A stretch of DNA of 64,000 nucleotides from Arthrinium phaeospermum (lineage: Eukaryota; Ascomycota; Sordariomycetes; Amphisphaeriales; Apiosporaceae). The stretch is from positions 1,426,001 through 1,490,000 of the forward strand of contig QYRS01000007.1 in the NCBI GenBank assembly GCA_006503535.1. Reading direction: 5' to 3'. Every line of letters starts with the position of its first letter. The stretch's first letter is position 1. This document shows positions 31,312 to 43,591 of this stretch, piece by piece. Both the position numbers and the translations under genes were made by a program. The notes beneath the pieces were generated by a model that saw only the letters and a program-made list of their open reading frames with translations, was not told where the DNA came from and did not search any database.

Positions 31312-34300
31312 ATGGCCACAACCGACAGCACTCAGCCTTTGATTGCTGCCTTTGTTTTGTAAGTAGTATACGTACCCGGCGGGCAACTCGAGGGTCCGGC
31401 TTGCTAATGATGTCCGCGCGCGCGTGTGTGTCTGCGTATAGTGGTATATTGTTCAACACAGCGTCAGCAGGATTCATTCTTTACTTAAAAGGCCATGGCT
31501 CAGCAATCTTCCGGGACGGTCTGAGGCTGGCCCTCATAATATTTTTGGCGACGTCCGGTCTCTGGGCCTTGGTCGGATTCATCTCGACGCTCCTAGCACC
31601 GACGGCCTCGTCGCAATGTCAAACTGCCGTCATTATTTCGACGCTCTTCGACCAGGTGGCGCGGACGGCTATTCAGCAATTTCTTGTGTGGGCAGTCGCG
31701 AAGGATGGAACATCTTCGGTGCTCGGCAAAATTCAACAGTTCCAGGTGTTGGCGCGATTTATCGTGGGCATGGTCTTCGTGGCCGAAACCAGGCCACAAT
31801 TTAATTCGACGTGTGTGCCGGCTTCGAATCTCGCCCCGATAGCGATTGTCGTCATTGCCCTCGACGCCGTAATGCTCGTTACTCTGGCAATCAGAGCGCT
31901 CTCGTCCGACAACAGCGGCCAGGACGGCGGCAAGAGGAAGGCAATCCTTCTGACGATTACTGCCCTAGCCGTCTGGATGGGAACAAGTGTGACTTTGCTC
32001 CTTGGACTTCGCACAATTGACTTGCTGCTTAGGACAACTGTTCCGGCTGCAGGCCTTTTCGTCTTAGTTGGTAAGCTCTCCATTTTCATTGACAATATTG
32101 TAAGAATGACTGCTTACATGAATCGTTAGCCCTGGTGACGGTCTTTGTTGGCATATTGGGAGCCGGGAGGGAAATTCGTCAACAACCCCCAGTGTCGCCC
32201 ACTCCCCAGAACTATAATCGCAATAGAGATCTCTCGACGGCCGACACCGACGACTATCCTCCGTCGAGATACGCCGAGTTGAAGGGGGCCGAGACGACCA
32301 TCACTACGTTCTCCAACGAAAACGCACAGGTCGACGAGAACGGGCTGCCGACACTTACCAGGCCAATTACTGGAGTGGTTGGAATCGGCGGTGTCCCAGT
32401 TCAAGGACAGCTTTTCCCGCCAATGCGACCCCAGCGGGAAGATGACGCCCCGCAAATGCCACCCAAGCGACTCATCGACGTCAAGAACCAGGGCAGCAAG
32501 TCGAAGAAGGGGGCTGGAAAGCTGGCCATCTCTAACCCTATTCCTGCAGAAACGACCGACATGCAGGATGCGCTGAACAAGATCCCGACCATTGATCTTG
32601 CAACGGCTTGGAAGAACGAGAAGGAGAGGAGAGCTGTTAACACCCAGGTCCGAAACTCCGCAACGCTGGCTCGCAACCCCTCGACGACGCTCATCGCCTC
32701 GCGCCCTGCGCCACAACCGCCTCAGAATGTCGTCAAGGACGAGAAGGAAGAGAAGGACGATATGAGCAGGTTCCCCAGTATCTCTGGAAAGGACGGGTAT
32801 CCAATTGACAGGCTACGATCCACACACGAGGCCGAACACACCGACGAGGCCTTGTCCGTAGGAGGGAACGCATCATCCAGCACAGGAGTTCAGCTTTCTC
32901 CAGGCAATGAGGAGGCTGTACGGCGGCGATCCCCGCGACAAGCGACGTCGTCAGTCAACACTCCTAGCTTTAAGCCTGTTACACCGGGACAACCTGTGCG
33001 AATCCCGATCCCGAGGCCACGCCCGCCGCCTGTAGAAGAGGAGAAGGCACCCGAGCCCGTGAAGACGCCGCTACAACGCCGGCCCACTACCGGCTTGCCG
33101 GCCAACCCACGAGCTCGATCAACGAGGAGGGTGTCGGAAGAGGAAAAGGAGGAAAAGGAAAAGGGCAATGAAAGGCAGGAGACGGTGATGTTTATCAACA
33201 GCATCGTATACGATGACCCGAGCTACGTGAACGACATCATCCAAGGCGCCACCAAAACGCCAAGTGGCCCTCCCGACTCTGGCGAATCTATACTCGAACG
33301 ACCGCGTCCGATCCGGAGGATGTCGGACACAGATCGGCAAGTGTTCCCTTCGGAGCCAATGCACAGAAGGTCCAAGTCTGGTGGCTCGGTTGCGAGCCGC
33401 AAGTCGATATTGCAGTCGGTGCCCGGCAGCCCGACTGATTTGCCGCCTTTGCCACCACCACCCAAGAGTGCCGGAAGTATACAGCGGCCTCACCCTAATG
33501 ACACTAAGAGCATGACCTTCGACGAGAAGATGACGTTACTTTACCCTCCCTCCACCACAACAAGCCCCGCCGAGGCCCCCAGCGACATGAAACGCAAGTC
33601 TTCGGTCCCATCGTTACCCCCACTGCCACTGGCTTTCCGTAAGAACATGACGTCGCAGGAAGAGGAAACGAACATGAACGCGGGACGAATGGTCGGCGAG
33701 GAAAAGCGTGACACGACAACGACCGGGGACAGGAGTAGCATTCGAACACAGAGCATTCTTGGAGAGGATGACGACACGAACAAGCGTTACACGCAGAACA
33801 GCGCACGAGATGGCACTAAACGCTCATCTTCACCTGTTCTTCCCGCAGTCAAGTTCTCCCGGGCTTCCGGGGCCAGTGATGCCAAGACTCAGTTTAGTAC
33901 TAACTGGGGCTCGGTGCACTCCCCAGTCGCCCCTATCGATATTCAGCAGGCCTGGGTCTGTCCTAAAGAGACATATATCAAGACCCAAGGGCGGCCCCCG
34001 GTTCCTTCGGCCGTCAGCGGGGTCGGCGAAGAAGTCATGACTGTCATGCTTGACACTGCCTCGGAAGAAGAAGGAGAAGCCGACAACCGTAAATCGTTCT
34101 TCTTCGAAGACGACGATGAGAAGTCTCTGCCTGATGAGTCCAAGACTGAGGCGCCTCGCCAAAGCCAATGGCACAGACGGGTTGGTGATGAGTGCCTCTC
34201 GTTTTCCGAGAGAAAGGACAAGGTGCGCTCCAGAATGATGCCCCCACCGCCTCCTCTGCTCCTCAACGGTATTGGTACGAAGAAGGCCATCATGATACCG

Positions 34301-37300
34301 GCACCCGAGCCATCGCCTCTCGAGTCGCCCGAGGCCGCAATTCAAATCATCCAGGCGCAGCTGAAGAAGTTCGAGCAACCGAACAGAGATTCGGTTGAGA
34401 GCACAGGCAGGAGGATCGCATTGCTGGAAAACCTTGAGCAGGAGATGGGCATGCAGGAGAACAGATGGCATTCGTTGCAAAACAACATCAACCGCGACTC
34501 CGTTTCAACCACGAATGATACCCCTGTCAAGGAGTCCGCCCCAGAATCCATCACCGAAAGCACTACTTCTGCATCGTCCTCCACGAGGTCTCTTGTTGCC
34601 GAGCGCATTGCCGATCGCCGTGCCTCGAGGCGAGCACGCATGGCCAGCTTGTCAGGCTCAAACTCCCGAGAACAGAGCACTGAAAGACCATCATCGCAAA
34701 ACTCGGACAGCCGCAAATCCACTGCCTGGCAAGTTCGTCTAGCGGAGGCCCAATCGCAGTACTCGGAACACGCCAATGACTTGCTCCAGAAACGCAACAA
34801 CAACATGAACTTCTTGTCTGTTACTCAATCGGCTGATCTAGGCAGCCCGACGCCCCCGGAGACGGATGAGTCCGAGTCCGAGTCCGATAGCGTTCTCCGA
34901 GGCTTGGTCAAGCAACCCGTACAGCCTGTAGTGGAAGTCAACTCCCTCTGGACCCTCAGCCCGCAGCAGCCAAAACACTCTTCCAACCAGCTCTGGATGT
35001 CGCCCCTCCCCAAGGAGGTCAAGCCGTTCCCCGAGCTACCTGGCTTGACGGTTCGACCGGCTCTCCGCAAGACCTCGGAGCCCTTGATGATCGAGAGCTC
35101 TAGCTTGTGGCAGAAGCCCGCGAAGACAAGGTCCGCCCGAACTGCCGGGCTTTGGACGAAGGCGGTCCCTAAGGAACGCCCAGTTCCCCAGAAGGTCATG
35201 GTGCGCCAGACCACTCAGCGACCGCCCAGAAGGACCAAGCGTATTACCGCACTGCCCGACATCATCGAGAGCCCTAAGCCCCTCCCAGAGAAGCGAGGCA
35301 CCTTAGGAATCTTCCAGTTCCCGTGGGGCCAGAAGAGTGACAATGCCACAATCCCAGTGCTGCCCCAGCAGCCGCGTATGTTCATGGCCATGCCCGGCAC
35401 AATGACTTCCGGAGGCCCACGCAGCATGCCTGGCACAATGAGCTCGGGAGGTGCACGCCCTACTGCGGCCCTTGAAGCGCGGGCACAGGAGGTCCAGGAA
35501 AGCGAGGAGAGCGGATACTCCTCGTCGTTCTTCGATGATTACGAAGAAGAAGATTCGGGAGACAACCTGAATGATGACGATTACTACGACAGCGGAGACG
35601 ACTTTGACGAGACGACGCTTTGGGAGATTGCCAGCCTCCTCAAGACCGACGAGGGATTGCCGGGAAGAGACAGCCTGACCCTGCCAACCATGGGCGGAGC
35701 CTCCCTTGACGAGTACGAATCCGAGATGTCGCCCGCCTTCGAGCGCATCTATGGAGACGAATACTCCGGCCTTGATGCTGTTTACGACGATTCCGAGCCC
35801 GTTGCTCAAGCCATGGAGTCCACGCCCCACGCTCAAGATCTCTGGGTGCCTAAGGCCCCTGCTGCAGCGACCCGCGAGCTCGGTCTCCCCCAGCCAGACG
35901 GAAACACCTGGGCCAGCTATATGCCCGATGAATCTGATATCGTCAGACCTCAGTCCCGAGTTGTGGAGCTTGCCCCCATCGAGAGCGACAACCTCTGGGG
36001 CTCGGCACCTGTTACCCCCGCCAAGCCGGCAGCTTTGAAGTCCTCGAAGGCGAAGGCTACCACTTGGACCCCAGCTGCCGAGAAGGCGGTACCCTCGTAC
36101 GGTCTCCCTCAGCCAATTCAGTCCGTATGGGCGAGCTACCTCCCTGCCGAGACGGAGCCGAAGAGAAACCCTCCGAGATTCGAGGAGCCTGCTCCCCTTG
36201 AGAGCGACGAGCTTTGGTCCTCGGAGAAGGATATGGACTTCCAGATGGACGACTACCTGTGGGCCCCAGTCTTCAAGGTGAGGAACATCAGCCAGTCGCG
36301 CAGTGTGTCGCCACCAGTCGCCCCTCTGGCTCCTCTGGCCCTCAAGGCCCCCGAGGCTCCTGTAGCCCCTCTGGCCCTCAAGGCCCCTGAGGCGCCCGTA
36401 GCTCCTTTGGCCCTTAAGGCTACCGAGACTCCCGTGGCCCAGGAAGTCGCAGCAAAGACCGTCAATGCCATGTGGACGCCCTCTGCTGCAAGCGCATCGC
36501 CTGCTTACGGCCTGCAGCAGCCCATTGCTTCGGTCTGGGCGTCCTACATTCCCTCTGAGGAGGGCATGATCCGCGCCCAGTCAAGGAAGGAGGAGATCCG
36601 ACCGATCCAAAGCACCAAGCTTTGGTCTCCCAAGACCAAGAGCGTTTCCAAGACGATGCTGTGGAGCAAACCCCCCGTGCAGGAGGAACAGACCTTCGGC
36701 CTCGTACAGCCGGAGACCGCGGTTTGGGCATCCTACATTCCGTCGAACGCGGGTATGACTCGAACCCAGTCCAGACGGGAGGAGATCCAGCCAATCCAAA
36801 GCACCAGCCTCTGGTCCCTGAAGACTGAGAGCGCCCCCAAGACAATGATGTGGAGCAAGCCTTCGGTCCAGAAGCAGCAGACATTCGGCCTCTCGCAGCC
36901 GGATGCTGCTGTCTGGCAAAGCTACCTTCCGGAGCAGATGGAGACGGCTCGCGCTCAGCCTCGCTTCGAGGAGATGCCTGCCATCGAGAGCTACAACCTC
37001 TGGGTGCCGCAGGAGGTTGAGTTTGCCAGTTCGACTGGATTGTTGTGGTCGGAGTCCGCCGAAAGCGCCGCCCTTCTTTCCCTGGTCCCGACGCCCGCCG
37101 CTGCCCCTGTCGCTGCCCCCAAGTCCGAAGCTCGACAAGTCCCTGCCCCCGTCGTTGCTGCTCCCGTCGCTGCCCCTAAGCCCGCAACTCGACAGGTCTC
37201 TGTCTCGCTCTGGGACCAGCCCGCCGCAGTCGTCGCCTCTACTGAGAGCGAGGGTCTGTTCGATGCCAGCGCCCCCCGGGTTGACTATCGCCGAACCTCC

Positions 37301-39208
37301 AAGCTGCCTGCCGCCATTGCTATGACAACCAAGCCCCGATCATCCCATGAGCCTCTCCCGCAGCTGACTTCTCAGCAGCTGTGGGTTGCTGCCCCGCGAT
37401 CAGCGGAGGAGTCCAATGAGACTCGCATGTGGGCCCCGTTGTCCGGTTCTTCTTCTCTCGCCGCCCCTGCTTCTTCCACTGCCTCCTCGGCCGGTCTTTT
37501 CAAGCTTGATTCGGAGCGGACAATCTACCGAACCACCGACGCTGAGCCTGCTGCGCTGCATATGACCAGAAAGCCTCGCCAGATCAACACTGCCGCCCCG
37601 ACCATTGAATCTAGCCGCATGTGGAGCCCCACTGCTAACACTCGCGTCGAGCTTGACTGGATTACCATCTCTACCATCCGGCCCCGAAGCCCCTCGTTGC
37701 TCTCTGTTGGATCATCCAACTCCACCGTGTCTTCGCCTACCACCGATTCCTCCTCCATCCGCACGACCGCCACCAAGGCCTCTACTGCGCCCTCCGTCGC
37801 CGAGTCTGAGCGAAGTGGATTCAGCCTTCGTGGCTGGTTCGGACGCAAGAACAAGAAGTCGGAGTCGGACCTCCCCAAGCTCCCTGAGCAGCCCGAACTC
37901 CCCAAGGTGCCCGAGATTCCCGAGTCTCCCGAGGAATTTGTTGTGAAGAACTTGGACGAGCAACTGCGCCTGGACGAGCCTTTGCCCATCAAGAACCTTG
38001 ACGAGGAAATTGTCATCAAGAACCTCGATGAAGGATTTGTTGTCAAGAACCTCGATGAGGAACTCGTCGTTAAGAACCTGGATGAGGAGCTTGTCGTCAA
38101 GAACCTGGATGCTGTCGCCTCTGCCAAGCCAGTCTACCGCCCTACCCGCCAGCAATACCGCCAACCTGTCGCCTACCTCGGTAACTGGGACGCTGCTCTT
38201 TCGGAAGCCATCTCTGCTAGCTACCCCAACACCCGGTTCGCTCTCGTCCACGCCTCCGAGGCGCAGTGGGACGAGGCTCTCCAAGCCGCCATCAAGGCCA
38301 GCGGACCTACCCAGAGAGTCAAGCGAAGCAACTCGTCTCCCAAGCAGTGGTCCCAGGCTCTCGCCCAGGCCATCGCTGCCAGCTACCCCGACAAGCGATT
38401 CTCGAGGGGACAGATTCCCTACTCGCAGTGGGAAGATGAGCTGCGCGAGGCCATTGCCCGGTCCAAGCGACATGCCGCTTTCGACTCGTCGAAGCGTCAC
38501 CCCGTCTTCATGGCTACCACTCTCGTGACTGACGCTCAGACTGTTCACCCTGCGGCTATTGGCTACACTTACGACGTCGCCTCGAGGCACCCGGTCTTCA
38601 TGGGATCCGCTACGAGCACTACCTCCGAGACCGCGCACCCCGCTATGCCCCGACCTGTGCAGAAGCAGCAGCAGAAGCAGCTTCCCCAGAAGCAGCCGAC
38701 GTCCCCTCCCCGTCCTTTCACACCCCCACGGCCCCTCAGCCGCGGCGGCAAGGTCGCTGCTCTGGCCGGCCGCATCTCGTTCCTCAACGAGTCCTCTCGC
38801 CCCGCGTCGGTGGTTGTACCGCCGATGCCGAGAGCGTCCGTGATGCTCAAGCCCGCCGCTGCCATCGAGCCTGCTGCTCCTCAGCCTCAGGTCGCGCCGC
38901 TGTCGCTGTCCAAGAAGAAGACGTCTTCGATGCTCTGGTCCAAGCCCGCTCAATCCGCGGCTCGTCCTCAGGGCCTGATGTGGACTGCTCCCTCTGTCCG
39001 CCGCGCCTCCAGCGCCCCCAGCAGCCTCCAGGCATCCACCAGCGAGCGCCCGCAACGCAAGGTTAGCCGACCTTCCTCCTCGATCGAGGTCGGTGCCGAC
39101 TTCGGTGTTCAGGGCATGTGGCAGCGCTCCGCGCAAGCCGAGTCCCGCGGCAGGAACTGGCTTGAGGGTGCTCACGAGCATGCCTCCAAGGTCCAGCTGA
39201 GATACTAA
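31312..39208 (+). CDS. Giant 7-TM-like protein with repeat-rich cytosolic tail
   Basis: Exons 31312-31358, 31442-32070 and 32130-39208 give 2584 residues; both introns (GTAAGT/GTAAGC, TAG) keep frame. Residues 1-240 hold about seven hydrophobic segments (for example LRLALIIFLATSGLWALVGF, APIAIVVIALDAVMLVTLAI, AAGLFVLVALVTVFVGIL), a receptor-like layout, but no known receptor signature. The remaining 2300 residues are Pro/Ser-rich and modular. They include a Pro-Leu-Ala repeat (36325-36438), five copies of a GLxQP...VWASYxP...LW module (35882-37003), a 9-residue VKNLDEEL repeat (37941-38111), four WxxALxxAI helices (38181-38470), two RHPVFM units (38497-38620) and many isolated LW/MW dipeptides. 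The WFGRKNKK block is basic. I know no characterised homologue. The 7-kb last exon is fully open, so it is under selection or very recent. Confidence 0.85.
35882..37003 (+). repeat. Five 39-residue tryptophan modules in coding sequence
   Basis: Copies begin at 35882, 36101, 36509, 36698 and 36887. Consensus: GLxQPxxxVWASYxP, then about ten residues, then RxxExxPIxSxxLW. The last three are exactly 189 bases (63 codons) apart, so they are tandem duplicates; the first two are more diverged. Confidence 0.85.
37941..38111 (+). repeat. Nine-residue VKNLDEELV tandem repeat in coding sequence
   Basis: Six KNLD units; the last five are spaced nine residues apart. Codons differ between copies, so the array is not a fresh microsatellite. 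Confidence 0.85.
38181..38470 (+). repeat. Four WxxALxxAI helical repeats in coding sequence
   Basis: Units begin NWDAALSEAISASYPNTRF, QWDEALQAAIKAS, QWSQALAQAIAASYPDKRF and QWEDELREAIARS, at 26-28 residue spacing. Each predicts a short amphipathic helix led by Trp. Confidence 0.8.
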
Positions 39209-39905
39209 GGAATCCATCTACCTCCTATCTATTTTTTTCTTCCATCTTTCTCCCTCCCTCCCTCTTACTACATACTACTACTAGATAGATCTGCTGGCGT
39301 TATATATATATATCATGACGACGGTCCATCTTACTAGGTCTTTCCCTCTTTTTACCATTCTTCGTGCGAATAAGAACGCATCCACACCCCAGAATTTTGT
39401 ATATATCTAATGAGCACGATACCTCAACTACCCATCAAAAATCACCGCCTTACCCCACGGCATATGGAACATGGGCGGGCGGCGAGACGGCGTAGCATAT
39501 CATAGCAGAGCATAGCGATAGCATTGCCATGGCAGTTTTGGTTTTGTGTTTTTTTACAGTCATTTTTTATTCAATCTTGGGAAACAAAAGCTGCAGAGCT
39601 AATGTGTGGGCTTCTTATAGATGTAGCACATGACACATACTGTATTATATATATACCTTAGGTATAGACGTATCTCCCCGGCTGGTTGTCGCCAACCAGA
39701 CCGGTGATCATACAATTGATTAGTTTTTAAAACCTGTTGTGGCTTTCGAATCGTGATTGTCAGTGTGTATGTGATGTAAGATGCCCCGTGCCTATATGAT
39801 GATGATGGATGTATCCCAGAGCCATCAGAACAAAAGTTAAATCGTAGTAGACGAAACAGCTTCTCCGAAGCCGAGTACCATCGAGGCTATCACTGCCGTC
39901 CGTCC
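39209..39905. other. Convergent intergenic region
   Basis: Between the 3' ends of the giant membrane-protein gene (+) and the GH3 gene (-). It is pyrimidine-rich at first, with a TA microsatellite at about 39301-39313. No gene seen. Confidence 0.45.
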
Positions 39906-42724
39906 TCATGCCACCGTAAGTGTCGCATTCGCTCTAAAGTCTTTGCTCGAGCTTCCCACGAAGACCTGCTTAAATGTCAGTCCCCGTCATATGTATAGCG
40001 CACGACGGGAGGAACTCACTTTGAACTCGCCCGGCTCCACCACATACTTCATGCCGATATCCCACAGCCCCAGGTCCTGCACCTGGAGCCGCATCTCCAC
40101 CGTCTCGGTGGCGCCCGCCGCGACGGGCACCTTGGCGAACCCGCGCAGCTGCAGGTTCGGGACCGCGACGCTGGCGAGGACGTCCTTGACGTAGAGCTGG
40201 ACGACCTCGGCGCCGTCGCGGGCCGAGTCGTTGGTCACGTCCACGGTGACGGTGATGGTGTCGGCGGCGGTCGCGGTGGTCTGGGATAGTTTGAGGTTAC
40301 TGTACTTGAAGGTACTGTACGAGAGACCATAGCCGAACTGCGAAGTGGTTAGCTATGGATATTGAATACACACACCTGGGTCCCCGGTCTTACCTCGTAA
40401 AGGGGCTCTGGCGTCTGCAAGACGTAGGCGTGTCCAAACCTGGTATCATGGTCAGTCACCACCCTTAATTCTATTCACGATTTTAACGAAACCGAGGCGT
40501 CCAATCTTACTTCATCGTCCCATTCTCGTACGCAGCGCCCGGATCCGGACTCGTGCTCATCCGGCCCGAGTTGAGGTAATCATAGTAGACGGGCGTAGTC
40601 CCCACATCGTACGGGAACCCGACCGCGAGCTTGCCCGAGGGATTCGCGTCCCCAAAGAGCACATCGGCCAGGGCGCGGCCGCCCTGCTCCGAAGGGTAGA
40701 ACTGCTGGATGAGCGCGGCGGCCTGCTCCGAGATCCACGGCTCCGTCACGGGCTTCCCGGAGCTGAACACCACCACGGTCGGCCTGCCCGTGTCGAGGAC
40801 GGCCCGGACGAGGTGCGGCATGGCCCCGACGAGGTCCAGGCTGTGCGCGTCGACGTGCTCGCCCGTCGTGGCGTTGAGGCCCGCCCACAGCTCGTTCTGG
40901 TCGCGCGACCACGTGCCCACGACCACGACGGCGACGTCGGCGGCTTCGGCGGCCGACACGGCCGCCGCGAAGCCGGAGCGGTCGCTCGACCACTTCTCGC
41001 AGCCCTGGGTGTAGGTGACCTGGCCGCTGCTGGCGGCGCGGATGCCGTCGAAAGGGGTCACTCCTCGACTGGCGGACTTGGCTGCTGTATAATCGCCGTA
41101 CTATTTCATGTCAGCCTATTTTCTATCTTTCGAATGAAAAGGGGTGGCATTTGCGTACGTTCATCAGGCCATGTGCCATGGGACCGATCACGGCGATCTT
41201 TGCGTCTTTCTTCAGCGGCAAAACATTCTCGTGGTTCTCGAGGAGCACAATGGACTCGGCATCGATGAGCCGGGCGAGCTCAACCGTCTCGTCTGTATGG
41301 ATATGCTTTGCCTGCTCTTCGTCGGGAACGCCGAGATAGGGATTCTCAAAGAGGCCCGCCGCGAACTTGGCTCGGAGCGTCCGCCTCACGGCTTCGTCGA
41401 CGACATCGATGGATAGCTTACCAGACTCCACCATCTGCGGTATCTTTTCAAAGTTGTACGAGCCGCCGCCCATCTCGATATCGTTGCCCGCCGGCAGGGC
41501 CTGGCAAGAAGAAGGTCAGCTCGAGGCTATAACGAGAGAATGACACGATGGAGAAAAGGGGGAATTCTACATAATTGACCACCGCTTCCGAGTCGATAGG
41601 ATTATTCTTGCACATGGCAAACTCGTTACAGAGGCGATCTGTCGCACCTGCGTCGCTCATGACCTGTGGACGTTTAGCTTCAAGCCGGGGCTATCGCATT
41701 TGGCAATGAAAGCTTACAAAGTACTCATAGCCCCACGAGTCCCGCAGGATGTCGGTGAGCATATACCTGTCGGCCACAGCAGGTACCCCGTCATAAGCGC
41801 TGTACGCCGACATGATGGAGTGAGCGCCCCCATCAATGATGGCCCGCTTGAAGGGAGGGAGGTAGGTCGTCAAGAGCTCCCTTCGGCCTCCGTGTACGGG
41901 CCCCGTGTTGAGACCTTGTTCGGGAGAGGCAAACGCAGCCTTGGGTATAGTCAGCCATGAGTTATGACAGGCAGTTGGTGTCGTGTGAAACCTACATAAT
42001 GCTTCACCATGGCCGACACGTTATTGGCTTGGAGGCCCTTCACGTAGTGATAGGCCAGCTCACCGGTTCTGGCCATTGATCAGTACTTATCCAGTCACGA
42101 GAAAGGAGGCATGTTGTCTTACAAAAAGGGGTCCTCTCCGAAAGTCTCTTCGACGCGACCGAACCGCAGCTCGCGGGCGAGATCCGCCAAGGGCGCAAAG
42201 AGGTTATTCACGCCGAGCGCGAGGGCCTCCTTCGCCGTGGCCACCGCCATCTTCTCGACCAGCTCGAGGTTCCAAGAGCAAGCGTAGCCGATGGGCGAGT
42301 TGAAGATGGTCGCGTTGGGGATGAGGAAGCCATGGATCGACTCGCCCTGGACCCAGGCCGGTATGCCCAGAGTCGTGTTGTGCACCAGGTAGTCCTGGGC
42401 GATCTTCACCCCATCGTTGACGTATTTCCAGGAGTTGGGGCCCTCGGCGTAGATATAGTAAGAGCCGCCGCGGTATTTCATGCTCCATTCCAGTCCTGTC
42501 GTGTTCACAGTGCCATCTGTCACATTGAGCCAGTTACGGAGGTCGCCCTGCACAAGCTGGGAGGTCTTCTCCTCGATGGTCATGCGCGACAACAGGTCTT
42601 CAACGCGATCTTCGACGGCCGCCTTAGGATCCTTGTACAAAGGCTGGCCCGAAACAGCGTCGTCAGCTGCCCGCACAGAAGCAAGCAGCAGACTGGCGAA
42701 AAAGGAGAAGGATGACAACAACAT
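39906..42724 (-). CDS. Secreted GH3 beta-glucosidase
   Basis: Nine exons: 42724-42123, 42068-41996, 41939-41718, 41663-41571, 41500-41159, 41100-40511, 40439-40394, 40337-40020 and 39965-39906, giving 781 residues; every junction is GT-AG and keeps frame. The signal peptide is MLLSSFSFFASLLLASVRA. GH3 features: GIPAWVQGESIHG, FGRVEETFGEDPFL, VKHYAAFASPEQGLNTGPVH, and VMSDAGATDRL with nucleophile Asp303. The C-terminal alpha/beta domain (ADVAVVVVGTWSRDQNE) and fibronectin-III-like domain (NDSARDGAEVVQLYVKD) are complete. It should release glucose from non-reducing ends of beta-glucosides outside the cell. It is divergent to the GH31 alpha-xylosidase; together they fit stepwise trimming of xyloglucan oligosaccharides. 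A beta-xylosidase activity is possible within GH3. Confidence 0.94.
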
Positions 42725-43591
42725 TGTCGTATTGGTCCTACAAGAATGGCCGGATACAACTAATTGGTCCCACGCACCGTAGTGCAGGATGACATCCCAG
42801 ACCTTATACTGACACCAAGACCATTTACAATACTATGTCAGGGGCAGAGCGCGAAATGGTGACTAGCGACTCATATTGCCGGCCCAGTGGGAAAATTGAG
42901 GCCGCAACCTCGCCTAAGCAGGTTCAACGAAGAAATTGGATTGGCAAGTCATGTGGTTAGCCAGAGTACGACTACCAAGCCCTTGTATTCTCCATCTAGG
43001 ATATAGCCGGAACGGCATGTTCGTGAGCTTGGCGGGCAATTCCCCATAACTGAACCAGCGATTGTAAACTGTTGCATCGCCCATCAAATGGTGGAGCTTA
43101 TACTCAGGTGTCATTGTGATAATTTTCGCGAAAGGTGTTCGCCGCAAATTTGGAGAAAGGGAATGGGGGGTAAAACCCGGTAAAGGAAAGGATGTCCCAT
43201 GGGGACTTGTTCCCATTGGTGGAATAGTGGCATGCATACTGAAAGCATGTCAAGACGGGCGCAGTTCAGCCGACAACCGACTACTTGGTATGCAAGACGT
43301 GCTGGGTTTCCCATTGGAACCCGACACTCCCCGCATTCCGACAGAATCCAATGCGTGGATCTGCCACCTCGTGCTGCATGCTCAGCGGATTCGAGCCATG
43401 ATGTCTCCCCATAAGTGACCAGCAAACGCACCATCGGCCCGCGATCCGAAGTGGGATATGCACACGATATGCGCTGCATAGGGAATGGGTTTTGGGGGTT
43501 AAAGTCAGCGACAAGGTGATGTTTGGTTGCTGTGCTGAGACTGTCGTTTTCTCGTTGTCATATCATCCCACCTCGGTCAGAACCACCGAAG
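42725..43591. promoter_or_regulatory. Divergent promoter region, GH3 / GH31 pair
   Basis: 867 bases separate the two start codons, and no gene lies between. The arrangement would allow shared control of the two glycosidases by one upstream region. No XlnR or CreA site was assigned with confidence by eye. Confidence 0.5.

Noticed and set aside
37712..39217. 501-residue minus-strand frame over the giant membrane-protein gene
   Set aside because: Leu/Gly/Arg-rich antisense shadow of the tail's Pro/Ser/Ala codons.
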